64,000 nucleotides of DNA from Burkholderia humptydooensis (GCF_001513745.1 NZ_CP013380.1:992001-1056000); one strand, 5' to 3'. Counted from the stretch's first letter, positions 44,827-52,635 are shown. Notes: generated by a model from the letters alone, not told the origin. A program made the numbers and translations.

Positions 44827-45858
44827 ATGCTATCCGTTCACGAGGATTGCAATCTGACGAACCATCGCAACGAGAACGATTGGATACCCGATCGGATTAG
44901 CCTGCGCAACGCGTGGCTTCCACTTGCCCATGCGTTTGAGATCAGCGAACGGGTTTCGCGCTGGCATATTCGATCGGAACCGTACTACCTCTGGCGAACG
45001 GGTGGTCGCATCCACACATCCCAGTGGCATCCCGAATTGCCAATCTCAAAACGTCCCCCGTCGCATCGGCAGGAGCACGCGGAACATTGCCCGGTGATCG
45101 AACGATATGGCTATGTATGGATTTGGTACGGCGATCCCGAGGCCGCAAGCGACACCTTTCTCCCAGATGTGCCGTTTCTGCCGCGCGATGGCGGTCTGCC
45201 CAAATATATGCAGGGCAACATCCGTTTCAATTGTTGCGCGCCGCTCCTGATCGAAAATCTGCTGGATTTGACGCACTCGGATTTCCTGCACGCGAAGGTG
45301 TTTGGTAACGAACGGTCCGATGAGGATCGGATCGACGTGCGTTATACATCTGAAACGGTGACGATGATCCGCCGCTGCAAGAACAAGTCGGTGATACCAA
45401 TCATGCGTTGGTTCGGTGGCGTGCGTGCGAAGTATCAGGACGTTCATGCGGTGATTCATGTGCATGTGCGCAGTTCGATCGCGCTCGCGTATGGTCGCCA
45501 CATTCCGGGCAGCGATCTGCCCTTGTTCCATCCGTGCGTGCCCGAGTCGGGCAACCACTGTCGGCTCAATTTCGCATTGAATGCGACGGCATCGCCGTGG
45601 CCGTTGCGCCTCATATTGCCATTCATGCCCTATGTCGTTGGACCTCAAGACAACAGCATGGTTGATAGGCAACGTGGTCGCTACCTCGAATCTGGCGAGC
45701 GTCGCGATCTTTTCTCGCGCTTTGATCAGGCCGGTCTGCGCTATCGAATTCTGCTGCAGCAACTCGCGAAACGGCAGAGAGAAGGGGATTTCGCATACGC
45801 GGATGACGCACTGCCGAATCAGGACGCGCGCGATATCCTCGGAATGTCCTGCCTATAG
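44827..45858 (+). CDS. Ring-hydroxylating oxygenase alpha-like protein lacking the Rieske cluster ligands
   Basis: A 343-residue protein of the VanA/PrnD-like oxygenase alpha family. The mononuclear iron site is intact: ENLLDLTHSDFLHAKVFG near residue 148 holds the Asp-x2-His-x4-His-like ligands. The N-terminal part aligns up to YYLWRTGGRIHTSQWHPE and resumes at PVIERYGYVWIWYGDPEA. The usual Cys-x-His and Cys-x2-His pairs of the [2Fe-2S] Rieske site between these points are missing, and the segment is roughly 40 residues shorter than normal. ATG at 44827 has AAGGAGGAG nine bases upstream. It is either a natural cluster-free relative or an in-frame deletion derivative; the reaction is unknown. 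Confidence 0.7.
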   Translation: MLSVHEDCNLTNHRNENDWIPDRISLRNAWLPLAHAFEISERVSRWHIRSEPYYLWRTGGRIHTSQWHPELPISKRPPSHRQEHAEHCPVIERYGYVWIWYGDPEAASDTFLPDVPFLPRDGGLPKYMQGNIRFNCCAPLLIENLLDLTHSDFLHAKVFGNERSDEDRIDVRYTSETVTMIRRCKNKSVIPIMRWFGGVRAKYQDVHAVIHVHVRSSIALAYGRHIPGSDLPLFHPCVPESGNHCRLNFALNATASPWPLRLILPFMPYVVGPQDNSMVDRQRGRYLESGERRDLFSRFDQAGLRYRILLQQLAKRQREGDFAYADDALPNQDARDILGMSCL

Positions 45859-46008
45859 TTCAGGGAGAGCACCGGATAGCTTCCGAACGACATGCGCTCG
45901 CATTTGTCGCCCCATGAGCAACGGAAGCGCCAGGTCTTTGGCGCCGGTGGCGGAGACGTAGAGACAGAGTCCGCCGAAATCGGCCAGCGTGTACGGTGTG
46001 CCGGTTGT
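45855..46008 (-). pseudogene. Second tyrosine integrase, N-terminal (DUF4102) remnant
   Basis: Read on the minus strand, TGTPYTLADFGGLCLYVS-ATGAK appears in one frame and continues after a one-base shift as TWRFRCSWGDKCERMSFGSY then PVLSL. This matches the start of the integrase at 50145 (TGNAYTLPDFDGLSLAVSKTGAK and SWHFRYTWQGRQKRMSLGDY), but with many substitutions, so it is a different, older integrase and not a recent copy. It lies between the Rieske-related gene and the TraG fragment. Confidence 0.7.
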
Positions 46009-46916
46009 TCGTGGCGATCGTGCTCATCATGTTCGCCGGCATCCCGTTCATCCCGGTCAATCTCTCCACGATCAAGTTCGACACGACCCGCTCCGAGCAG
46101 TGCCAGGTCAAAGTCCCGCAGCCAGCGGACACGGGCTGGGGCACGTCGTATACCGCGCTTAACAACCAGAGCGCGCTGGTGCTCGTCTGGTGGTTCTTCA
46201 TGTACGCCATCTCGAAGGCCGTCACCGGGGCAGCCGTGGCGGCGATCCCGTGCGGCACCGACCTGCGCCAGATCCGTATGGACGTGGATGCCACCCGTAT
46301 CAACGACCCGGTGCTTGCCCAGGAGGTCGCCGACTTCACGCACGACTGCTACGGGCCGTCGCGCGCCAAGCTCTTCATGAACCGGCCCACGCTGTCGGAC
46401 GCGCAGATGAACGACGTGACCTGGATCGGCTCGAACTACTTTCTCTACACGGGCGGCTTCTACGACACCTATCATTCGAGCGCGGTGCGCACGGCCTGGC
46501 CCTACGATGCCAGCCGCGACGCGGGGTTGGCTCAGGTGGACAGCGGCGGCGGGTATCCGACGTGCCGGCAGTGGCGGTCGGATGGGCGCCAGGGGCTGCG
46601 CAGCCGTTTGCTGGCGCAGGTCGATCCCGACTTGCTGACCCGTATCGGGAAATGGGCCGGCTTCCTGTCGCAGGCAGAGGTCGACGACTCGGTGATCCGG
46701 GCGACCGTTTCTCCCCAGCAGCAGAAGATGAACCAAGGGCAGGTCTATGCGGATTACGGCGGCCAGGTGGGCATGACGTTGCCGAACGAGGTGACGCGCG
46801 GTGCCGGCGACGTGGGGCTGGCCGTGGGCTCGCTGGGCTTTTTCCCGGCGATGGACGTGGTGCGTGAGGCACTGCCGATGGTGCTGTCGTTTCTGAAGAT
46901 CAAAGAAGTGACCCGC
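46009..46916 (+). pseudogene. TraG-type conjugation protein, internal fragment
   Basis: A fragment of about 300 residues of the ICE TraG N-terminal-domain membrane protein (mating-pair formation). Recognisable stretches are MFAGIPFIPVNLSTIKFDTT, WGTSYTALNNQSALVLVWWF, CGTDLRQIRMDVDATRINDP and GMTLPNEVTRGAGDVGLAVG. The real N-terminus is missing because the frame begins at the junction with the integrase remnant. The protein ends at VLSFLK, where homology is lost just before the DUF3742 gene; the membrane-rich C-terminal half is gone. Boundaries are approximate. Confidence 0.75.
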
Positions 46917-46919
46917 CGC

Positions 46920-47294
46920 TCAATCGTCGTCGGATACGTGCGGATCAATCCGCCAGTTGCTCTTGTCGTAGAGGCCGAAGCCGTTGGGGCCTTCCCGCCA
47001 CTCAGGTTGCGGATCATCCTGATCCAAGCCACCGTGCTCCGCAAGCCAAGCTGCTACGACTGCAAATATCAGCAACAGTGCCAGCCAAAAGACGGCGTAG
47101 AACAGGATGGCCACCACGCCGAGCTTGACGATCCACAGCGTGGTAGTAGCGCCGCCGGCGGGCATCCCCTGAGCCACCAGCCAGGCCACAGCTTCGCGCT
47201 CACGGCGGACGTAGGCACGCCACATCCTGCCTAACCAGCGGCCGAGGCGTTCTGCGTGGCTGCGATGGGTCTTCGTGCTCATGGCTCTCGTCAC
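46920..47294 (-). CDS. DUF3742 family ICE protein
   Basis: A 124-residue small membrane protein. The N-terminus AERLGRWLGRMWRAYVRREREAVAWLVAQGMPAGG is followed by a hydrophobic stretch TLWIVKLGVVAILFYAVFWLALLLIFAVVAAW near residues 51-82 and an acidic tail ending in HVSDDD. This is the DUF3742 family, which in ICEclc-type elements lies beside the TraG-type gene, as here. The role is unknown. The start could also be MSTKTHRSH at residue 5. It looks intact. Confidence 0.8.
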   Translation of the reverse strand: MTRAMSTKTHRSHAERLGRWLGRMWRAYVRREREAVAWLVAQGMPAGGATTTLWIVKLGVVAILFYAVFWLALLLIFAVVAAWLAEHGGLDQDDPQPEWREGPNGFGLYDKSNWRIDPHVSDDD

Positions 47295-47370
47295 CTGCTA
47301 CATGCGTGTGGGCTATGCCAGTTTGCTCCAATCGGTTCTGCTAATGGCTTCAATGCGTTCCATACCTGCC

Positions 47371-48003
47371 TCAGAACACTTCGTCATCAGGTTCCACCGG
47401 GCCGGGATCAGGCTCCACGGCGACACGATAGGTATCGACGAAGCGTGGCCAATCCGCATGGTCAATCAGGTCGATGTCCTCAATAACCCTGACCATCGCC
47501 TCGGCACGGTCGAACAAGGCGATGCTCGCAGCGGGGTAGTTGTTGCGCGATGGGTAGAGCACGCCTGCGAACAGCGGAAAGCCTTCGTCGCCGAGCATCG
47601 CATGCACCTGAGCGGACACCTGCTGCGTGTGGGTGTAGTCGCGGCTGGCCAACTGCTCCAGATTCAAGCCGAAGTAGCCCGCCATGACGCCCGGGGCCGT
47701 GAGGTCCGCGAGGCGCAGGTCGTCCAGAACACCCACGGCGCGCACCAGTCGGCTCTGAACTTCTTTCAGCGCGATGGCGCGCTTCGTGTCCGCGAGCCAT
47801 TGGTGTTTGTGGAACACCGATTCCATCAACGCCGTGGGCAGGTCGCGGCCCAAGTAGAGCACACCGTAGCTCCGTGCGGGGTCGTCGTAGCGGTTGGTGC
47901 CGTCGCGGCCGTAGTACAGCGGGTCTCCCCGATACGCAACGCGGCTTACGTGCTGAAGCAGTTCACCGGCCTCGATCGGGAACGACGGCAATTCAATACT
48001 CAC
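47371..48003 (-). CDS. RES-domain toxin
   Basis: A 210-residue RES-domain protein. The name-giving residues are visible: Arg in VSRVAYRGDPLYYG near residue 24, Glu in PTALMESVFHKHQWL near residue 61 and Ser in GVLYPSRNNYPAASI near residue 151. RES toxins are NAD-degrading enzymes held in check by Xre/MbcA/ParS antitoxins. The gene follows its antitoxin by 12 bases on the same strand. Both genes look intact although the surrounding conjugation genes are broken, as expected for an addiction module. Confidence 0.87.
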   Translation of the reverse strand: MSIELPSFPIEAGELLQHVSRVAYRGDPLYYGRDGTNRYDDPARSYGVLYLGRDLPTALMESVFHKHQWLADTKRAIALKEVQSRLVRAVGVLDDLRLADLTAPGVMAGYFGLNLEQLASRDYTHTQQVSAQVHAMLGDEGFPLFAGVLYPSRNNYPAASIALFDRAEAMVRVIEDIDLIDHADWPRFVDTYRVAVEPDPGPVEPDDEVF

Positions 48004-48015
48004 TCCAACCTCGTC

Positions 48016-48642
48016 TCAATGAGCGTGCACGCCCAGCACGTTGAACACCGCCCTGGCGACGTCGTCGATCGAGCCGGCCGTCACCGCATCCACCGGCGAA
48101 CGCCGGTCCAGGCCTTCGAGCGGCTCGGACAGCGCACGGTAGATCGTCCAGTTGTCGATGCCTTCGACTTCCTGGAGCACGGCCTGCGTCAACTGTTGTT
48201 TCACTGGGTCGAGCTGCCAGTCGGGCAGCTTCTGGCCGCGCGGCCCCACGTTCAACGCCAGCAGCCGACGAGCGTCGATGTCCTTGTAGATTTGCTGGCG
48301 CGACTTGTCCGCCAACTTGGCGAACTCGGCGAGCGGCAGATTGTGCGGCTGCTCGAAGGCTTCCAGCATCGCGGCGCGACCACGCTGGATGTCAGTTGCG
48401 CCAGGCGTCCAGCGCGTACCGGCACGCAATGCAGCCGCCTTGCGTGCCAAGGTTTGCTCCACCGTCTCCGCTTCCAGGTTGGCAGGCAGTTCGACCGCTT
48501 CCACGCGCTCATGCACGAACGCCTGAAGCTCGGCCGCAAAGGCACGGGCGTCCCGGATTTCGACGGTCGTGAAGAAGCGATGCACATCTTCCACCGTGAC
48601 GCGCGGCAGGTGGTCGGCAATGAATTCAAGGGTCTTGGGCAT
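48016..48642 (-). CDS. Antitoxin, Xre/MbcA/ParS type
   Basis: A 208-residue antitoxin. A helix-turn-helix-like segment LPLAEFAKLADKSRQQIYKDIDARRLL lies near residues 112-138, and the C-terminal domain QLTQAVLQEVEGIDNWTIYRALSEPLEGLDRRSPVDAVTAGSIDDVARAVFNVLGV is the toxin-binding region (DUF2384). The N-terminal 100 residues form an extension not found in the shortest family members. ATG at 48642 begins MPKTLEFIADHLP; the open frame upstream of it is a shadow. It is upstream of the RES toxin and has its own promoter. Confidence 0.85.
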   Translation of the reverse strand: MPKTLEFIADHLPRVTVEDVHRFFTTVEIRDARAFAAELQAFVHERVEAVELPANLEAETVEQTLARKAAALRAGTRWTPGATDIQRGRAAMLEAFEQPHNLPLAEFAKLADKSRQQIYKDIDARRLLALNVGPRGQKLPDWQLDPVKQQLTQAVLQEVEGIDNWTIYRALSEPLEGLDRRSPVDAVTAGSIDDVARAVFNVLGVHAH

Positions 48643-48679
48643 GGTCGTCTCCCGCAGGCAGGATTGAAACACGAGAACC

Positions 48680-48708
48680 ACTCTAATCTCCTTTGTCTCG
48701 TTTGTCAA
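48680..48708 (-). promoter_or_regulatory. Promoter of the Xre/RES module
   Basis: On the minus strand TTGACA (48703-48708), a 17-base spacer and TAGAGT (48680-48685) form a near-consensus sigma-70 promoter, 38 bases before the antitoxin ATG. Two TTTGTC repeats ten bases apart (plus-strand reading, 48692-48706) overlap it and could be the antitoxin's operator. Confidence 0.6.
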
Positions 48709-48983
48709 CTTTGTAAAATTGCGGATTTCCTCCGCGACCCGACCGTCATCGACAGGGCGGACGCGGCACTCGCGCAGCATAGGACGGCTCCTCGCGCCTG
48801 AGCGCCGGCCAATCCGATCGGGGCCATCCCACATTGATGGTGGAACCACCTTCCGGGTTGCCCTATACCCAAAAAGTTGAAGGTCAAAGGGCTGGCAAGG
48901 GGCAAGGGAACGGGGGGCAAGGGGAAAGGCCCTACCCGAAAGGGCCAAAAGACTCCCCCGCCAGTCCATCACCGGGATTCGCC
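48709..48983. other. Intergenic region upstream of the relaxase fragment
   Basis: No gene is visible here. A purine-rich tract of G- and A-rich repeats (AAGGGCTGGCAAGGGGCAAGGG and similar, about 48885-48955) precedes the relaxase start and includes a CCCTACCCGAAAGGGCC hairpin. Confidence 0.4.
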
Positions 48984-49565
48984 ATGCTCTCGCTGTTCCA
49001 CTGCAAAAAGGTTCCGCCGGCCGCCAGCGCGCCGTCGGCACGGCCCATCGAGCCATCCAAAGGGCTGACGCGGCCAGAGCTGGCCGCGTCGCTGCTGGCG
49101 ACGCCGCGGCGGCAGCGGCTACTGGAACACATCTGGCAACGCACGTCCGTCTCACGCAGCCAATTCGCCGCGCTGTACCGCGCGCCGCTGGAGCCCTACG
49201 CCGAGTTGGTCCAGCAGTTCCCCGCATCGGAAAGCCACCATCACGACTACCCCGGCGGCATGCTGGATCACGGTCTGGAGATCGTGGCCTATGCACTGAA
49301 GCTGCGGCAGTCCCATCTGCTGCCGGCCGGTGCCACGCCGGAAGCGCAGGCCGCCCAAGCCGAGGCGTGGACTGCCGGCACCGCCTATGCGGTGCTGCTG
49401 CACGATATTGGTAAGGTGGCCGTCGATCTGCACGTCGAGTATGGCGACGGCGTCGTCTGGCATCCTTGGCACGGCCCGCTGTGCCGGGCGTACCGCTTCC
49501 GCTACCGCCCTGAACGCGAATACCGCCTGCACAGCGCCGCCACCGGCCTGTTGTACGCTCGCGTG
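48984..49565 (+). pseudogene. MOBH-type conjugative relaxase (TraI_2), N-terminal fragment
   Basis: About 194 residues of an ICE relaxase remain. The TraI_2 domain is recognisable from LAASLLATPRRQRLLEHIWQRTSVSRSQFAALY near residue 33 and the HD-type metal motif SESHHHDYPGGMLDHGLEIVAYALKLRQ near residues 80-107, with AYAVLLHDIGKVAVDLHVEY near residue 137. The frame breaks off after GLLYARV at about 49565, exactly where the integrase fragment ends on the opposite strand. A deletion fused the two genes tail to tail and removed the rest of the relaxase. Confidence 0.8.
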
Positions 49566-50145
49566 GGTTCTGCTCCAGGCCCGGCATGATCACCAGTGCA
49601 TACCGGAAAAGCTGGTTGAACCAGGTGCGTACCTTCTCGGCGACGGACGGCGCGCCGCGCTTTTCGATACGACCGACGATCTCGAGCAGATCAACACGGG
49701 TGACGTTATAGATCGACTGCTTGCGCAGAAGGGGGAGGATGTTCTTTTCGAAGATGCGCGGGATCATCGCGAGCGTGGTCTGCCGACCCATTTTGAGGCG
49801 TCCGTGTTCGCGGCGGAACGTGAGCCACTTTTCGTACACCGCCTCGAAGGTGTTCTGCTCGACTTGAGTGGCGATGTGCCGATCCTTTTCTTGTTGCCGC
49901 TGCGGATTGATGTTCTTGGCCACCAGCGTCCGTGCATCATCGCGGCGGTTGCGGGCCTCGCGCAGGCTGATCTCCGGGTAGTCTCCCAGGGACATCCGCT
50001 TCTGACGGCCCTGCCACGTGTAGCGGAAGTGCCAGGACTTGGCGCCTGTTTTCGAGACTGCCAACGAGAGGCCATCGAAATCGGGGAGGGTGTAAGCGTT
50101 TCCGGTGGCCTTGGCCTGCCGGACGGCCATGTCAGTGAGTGCCAT
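49564..50145 (-). pseudogene. IntB13-like tyrosine integrase, N-terminal fragment
   Basis: About 194 residues of a P4/ICEclc-type integrase remain. The N-terminal arm-binding domain is YTLPDFDGLSLAVSKTGAKSWHFRYTWQGRQKRMSLGDYPEISLREAR at residues 19-66, and the core-binding domain begins at TFEAVYEKWLTFRREHGR near residue 99. Homology ends at MPGLEQNP at about 49564; the catalytic domain with the Arg, His, Arg and Tyr residues is deleted and the frame runs on into the antisense of the relaxase. The start is 223 bases from the tRNA gene it once targeted, with the usual orientation away from the tRNA. Confidence 0.85.
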
Positions 50146-50366
50146 CTCTGCTCCTGAACAGAGTCAGGAGTCAGATACTCATCCCATGGCTCGCTTGACC
50201 CCAGCAACAATCCGGACTCGAACCCGACCGCTTTGGTGGACTAGCGGATGGACCAAATCAGTCCAGCAGTAGGGGGATTTCGATGGATTTCGCTGGAGGA
50301 CTGTCGAGGAAAAAACCTTTATCGACAGCAGCTTATGGAAATCGGTGGATATCCATGGAAGCTCAA

Positions 50367-50385
50367 GTGGAGCGGGCGATGGGAA
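50367..50385. repeat. attR-like site: tRNA-Gly 3' end
   Basis: The second copy of GTGGAGCGGGCGATGGGAA. It covers the encoded CCA, the discriminator base, the acceptor strand and part of the T stem of tRNA-Gly(CCC). It is identical to 34014-34032. Confidence 0.87.
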
Positions 50386-50442
50386 TCGAACCCACGTCAT
50401 CAGCTTGGGAAGCTGAGGTAATGGCCATTATACGACGCCCGC
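50368..50442 (-). tRNA. tRNA-Gly (anticodon CCC)
   Basis: Read on the minus strand the gene folds as a standard cloverleaf. The acceptor stem GCGGGCG pairs with CGCCCGC, the anticodon arm is TCAGC-TTCCCAA-GCTGA with anticodon CCC, the T arm is GTGGG-TTCGATT-CCCAT, the discriminator is T, and CCA is encoded. It is the integration target of the island, whose insertion preserved the gene's 3' end but separated it from its terminator. Confidence 0.95.
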
Positions 50443-50452
50443 AAAATAAATA

Positions 50453-50482
50453 ATTCTACAGGGTTTGACGGGAGAAATGCAA
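50453..50482 (-). promoter_or_regulatory. Probable promoter of tRNA-Gly(CCC)
   Basis: On the minus strand TTGCAT (50477-50482), an 18-base spacer and TAGAAT (50453-50458) lie ten bases before the mature tRNA 5' end. The rest of the gap up to 50638 shows nothing. Confidence 0.5.
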
Positions 50483-50638
50483 TGGGCCGGCCACCGTTCG
50501 ATGCATTGCCGCCGTTATCACCCGACGGGCATCGTCCAGCGCCATCACGCGCTGCGCACACGTCCGCACGAGCGGCGCCGCGCGCCCAGATCGATTTCCG
50601 CGAGCAGGCGCGACGCATCGCGCCCGCCGCCCTCCGCG

Positions 50639-51613
50639 TCACACGGTCAATATCACGCTCCCCGTCGTCTTCCCCGCTTCGAGCGCCGCATGCGCGCGCG
50701 CCGCATCGCTCAGCGCGTAGCTCGAGCCGATCGGCGCGACCACCCCGTCGGCAAGCACGTCGAGCAGATCGCTCGTGCCGCGCGCATACAACCGAGGATC
50801 GTTCGCGTACGCAAGCGAGCTCGGCCGCATCAGGCCGATCGAACGCGCGAAGCCGAGATCCTCGACGCGCACGGGTGGAATCGGCCCCGCCGGCTGACCG
50901 AGGCTCGCGACGACGCCGAACGGACGAACGACGCGCAGTGTCTGCGCGACCATGTTCCCGCCGATGCCGTCGATCGCCAGATGGACGCCACGGCGCTCCG
51001 CGATGCGCACCGCTTCGTCGGTCCAGCCCGGATCGGTATGGAGCAGCACGTGATCGGCGCCTGCCGCGCGCGCCAGCTCGATCTTGCCCGCCGAGCCTAC
51101 CGTGCCGATCACTTGAGCGCCGAGCCGCTTCGCCCATCGCACGACGATCTGTCCGAGTCCGCCCGCCGCCGCGTGCACGAGAATCCAGTCGCCGCGCGTC
51201 GTTGGATGCACTTCGTGCAGCAGCATGTGCGCGGTGAGGCCGCGCAGCATCGAGCTGCCCGCCGCCTCGAACGACAGCGCATCGGGAATCCTGACGAGCC
51301 GGCTGGCCGGCAGCACGCGCGACTCGGCATAAGCGCCGATCGGCGCGCCCGCATACGCGACGCGGTCGCCCGGTCGCAGCCGCGTCACCTCGCTGCCTAC
51401 CGCTTCGACGACGCCCGCGCCTTCGAAACCGAGCACGGCGGGCCGCGACGCGACCGGATACAGCCCGCTGCGGAAATACGTATCGACGAAGTTCACGCCG
51501 ATCACCGATTGCCTGATGCGCGCGTCGAGCGGCCCCGGATCGGGAACGTCGAGTTCGATCGCCTTCAGTACTTCGGGGCCGCCGGTTTGCGTGATCGCCA
51601 TCGCAAGCGTCAT
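50639..51613 (-). CDS. Quinone oxidoreductase (zeta-crystallin/QOR family)
   Basis: A 324-residue zinc-independent MDR-family oxidoreductase that reduces quinones with NADPH. It has VIGVNFVDTYFRSGLYPV near residue 34, the typical QOR motif, and the NADPH-binding stretch ILVHAAAGGLGQIVVRWAKRLGAQVIGTV near residues 143-171. ATG at 51613 begins MTLAMAITQTGGPEVLK; MAITQTGG at 51604 is also possible. It is divergent from a LysR regulator (138-base gap) that may control it. It is the first chromosomal gene on the right of the tRNA. Confidence 0.88.
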   Translation of the reverse strand: MTLAMAITQTGGPEVLKAIELDVPDPGPLDARIRQSVIGVNFVDTYFRSGLYPVASRPAVLGFEGAGVVEAVGSEVTRLRPGDRVAYAGAPIGAYAESRVLPASRLVRIPDALSFEAAGSSMLRGLTAHMLLHEVHPTTRGDWILVHAAAGGLGQIVVRWAKRLGAQVIGTVGSAGKIELARAAGADHVLLHTDPGWTDEAVRIAERRGVHLAIDGIGGNMVAQTLRVVRPFGVVASLGQPAGPIPPVRVEDLGFARSIGLMRPSSLAYANDPRLYARGTSDLLDVLADGVVAPIGSSYALSDAARAHAALEAGKTTGSVILTV

Positions 51614-51750
51614 GGTGTTTTCTCCAACGTGATGAACAGAAGGGGGAGCCGGGCGCGGATCCATGCGCCGAATCGAAACCAAGGTTATGGCTCGATGCGA
51701 TCCGGTGTAAATTCCCCGGATCTGCACTGTGTCTGTGGAAAATTGCACCG

Positions 51751-52635
51751 ATGTTCGATTGGGAAAACCTGCGGCATTTTCTGGCGGTCGCCCGAGTCGG
51801 CACGCTTTCGGGCGCGGCGCGCGCGCTCGGCGTCGATCATGCGACGGTCGGCCGGCGCGTGACGATGCTCGAAACCGAATTGCAGGTGCGGCTCGTCGAG
51901 CGCTTTCCGCGCCATTGCGCGCTGACGGGCGCGGGACGGCGGATCTTCGAGATCGCGTCGGCGATGGAGGCGGGCGCGTTCGCGATCGAGCGCACGATCC
52001 AGGCGGAGCGCTCGCAACTGGCGGGTGCGGTCGTCGTCAGCGCGCCGCCCGTACTTGTCACGAACTTCTTCGCGAAGGCGACGACTGCGTTTCGCGAGCG
52101 CTATCCGGGCATTCAGCTCGCGCTGTCGGGGCAGGCGCAGAGCGTGTCGCTGAGCCGGCGCGAGGCGGACGTCGCGGTGCGGCTCGTGCGCCCGAAGGAG
52201 GCGGGCAACGTCGTGCGCCGCATCGGCGCGATGGAGTTCGCGCTCTATGCGGCGCGGCGCTATCCGTATCTGCAGGAGCCGGCACGCTGGGAATTCGTCG
52301 GCTACGACGATCAGTTCGACGACATGCCGCAGCAGCGATGGCTGAAGAAGATCGCGGGCAAGCGGGCGATCGCGTGCCGGCTCGGCGACATCACGAGCCA
52401 ATACGCGGCGACGCGCGCCGGCGCCGGAATCGGGATGCTGCCGCGCTTTCTGCCGGCCGCGGGCGACGATCTCGTCGAGCTCGACGTCGACGCCGAGCCG
52501 TTCGTGCGCGACATCTGGCTCGTCGTGCATCGGCAACTGAAGGCGTCGCCGCCGATTCGCGCGGTGATGGATTTCATCGTCGAGCGGGTGCAGGGCACGC
52601 CCGCGCTGCAGCGTTCGAGCGCGATGGCGCATTGA
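51751..52635 (+). CDS. LysR-family transcriptional regulator
   Basis: A 294-residue regulator. The winged helix is at residues 1-60 (MFDWENLRHFLAVARVGTLSGAARALGVDHATVGRRVTMLE). The effector domain follows, with VVVSAPPVLVTNFFAKATTAFRERYPGIQLALSGQ and PRFLPAAGDDLVELDVDAEPFVRDIWLVVHRQLK. The lead VDHATVGRRV is common in LysR proteins of the GbpR/YofA-like group. It is divergent from the quinone oxidoreductase gene, the usual arrangement for a LysR with its target. Confidence 0.9.
   Translation: MFDWENLRHFLAVARVGTLSGAARALGVDHATVGRRVTMLETELQVRLVERFPRHCALTGAGRRIFEIASAMEAGAFAIERTIQAERSQLAGAVVVSAPPVLVTNFFAKATTAFRERYPGIQLALSGQAQSVSLSRREADVAVRLVRPKEAGNVVRRIGAMEFALYAARRYPYLQEPARWEFVGYDDQFDDMPQQRWLKKIAGKRAIACRLGDITSQYAATRAGAGIGMLPRFLPAAGDDLVELDVDAEPFVRDIWLVVHRQLKASPPIRAVMDFIVERVQGTPALQRSSAMAH

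Larger units (their letters stand above)
34014..50385. mobile_element. Degenerate ICEclc-type genomic island integrated in tRNA-Gly(CCC)
   Basis: The island is bounded by an exact 19-bp direct repeat of the tRNA-Gly 3' end. Next to the tRNA is the N-terminal part of an IntB13-like integrase pointing away from it, then a truncated MOBH relaxase, a RES/Xre pair, a DUF3742 gene, a TraG-type fragment and a second integrase remnant. Cargo fills the other 11.5 kb: an AraC remnant, an ABC transporter plus flavoprotein dehydrogenase operon, IclR and TetR regulators and a Rieske-related protein. ICEclc is known to use tRNA-Gly as target, which fits. With integrase, relaxase and TraG all broken, the element should be unable to excise or transfer by itself. 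Confidence 0.82.

Noticed and set aside
44521..45858. Pyrrolnitrin-type halogenase/oxygenase pair (prnA/prnD)
   Set aside because: The FAD stub has only the generic nucleotide motif, and the oxygenase differs from PrnD outside ERYGYVWVWYG and lacks the Rieske ligands.
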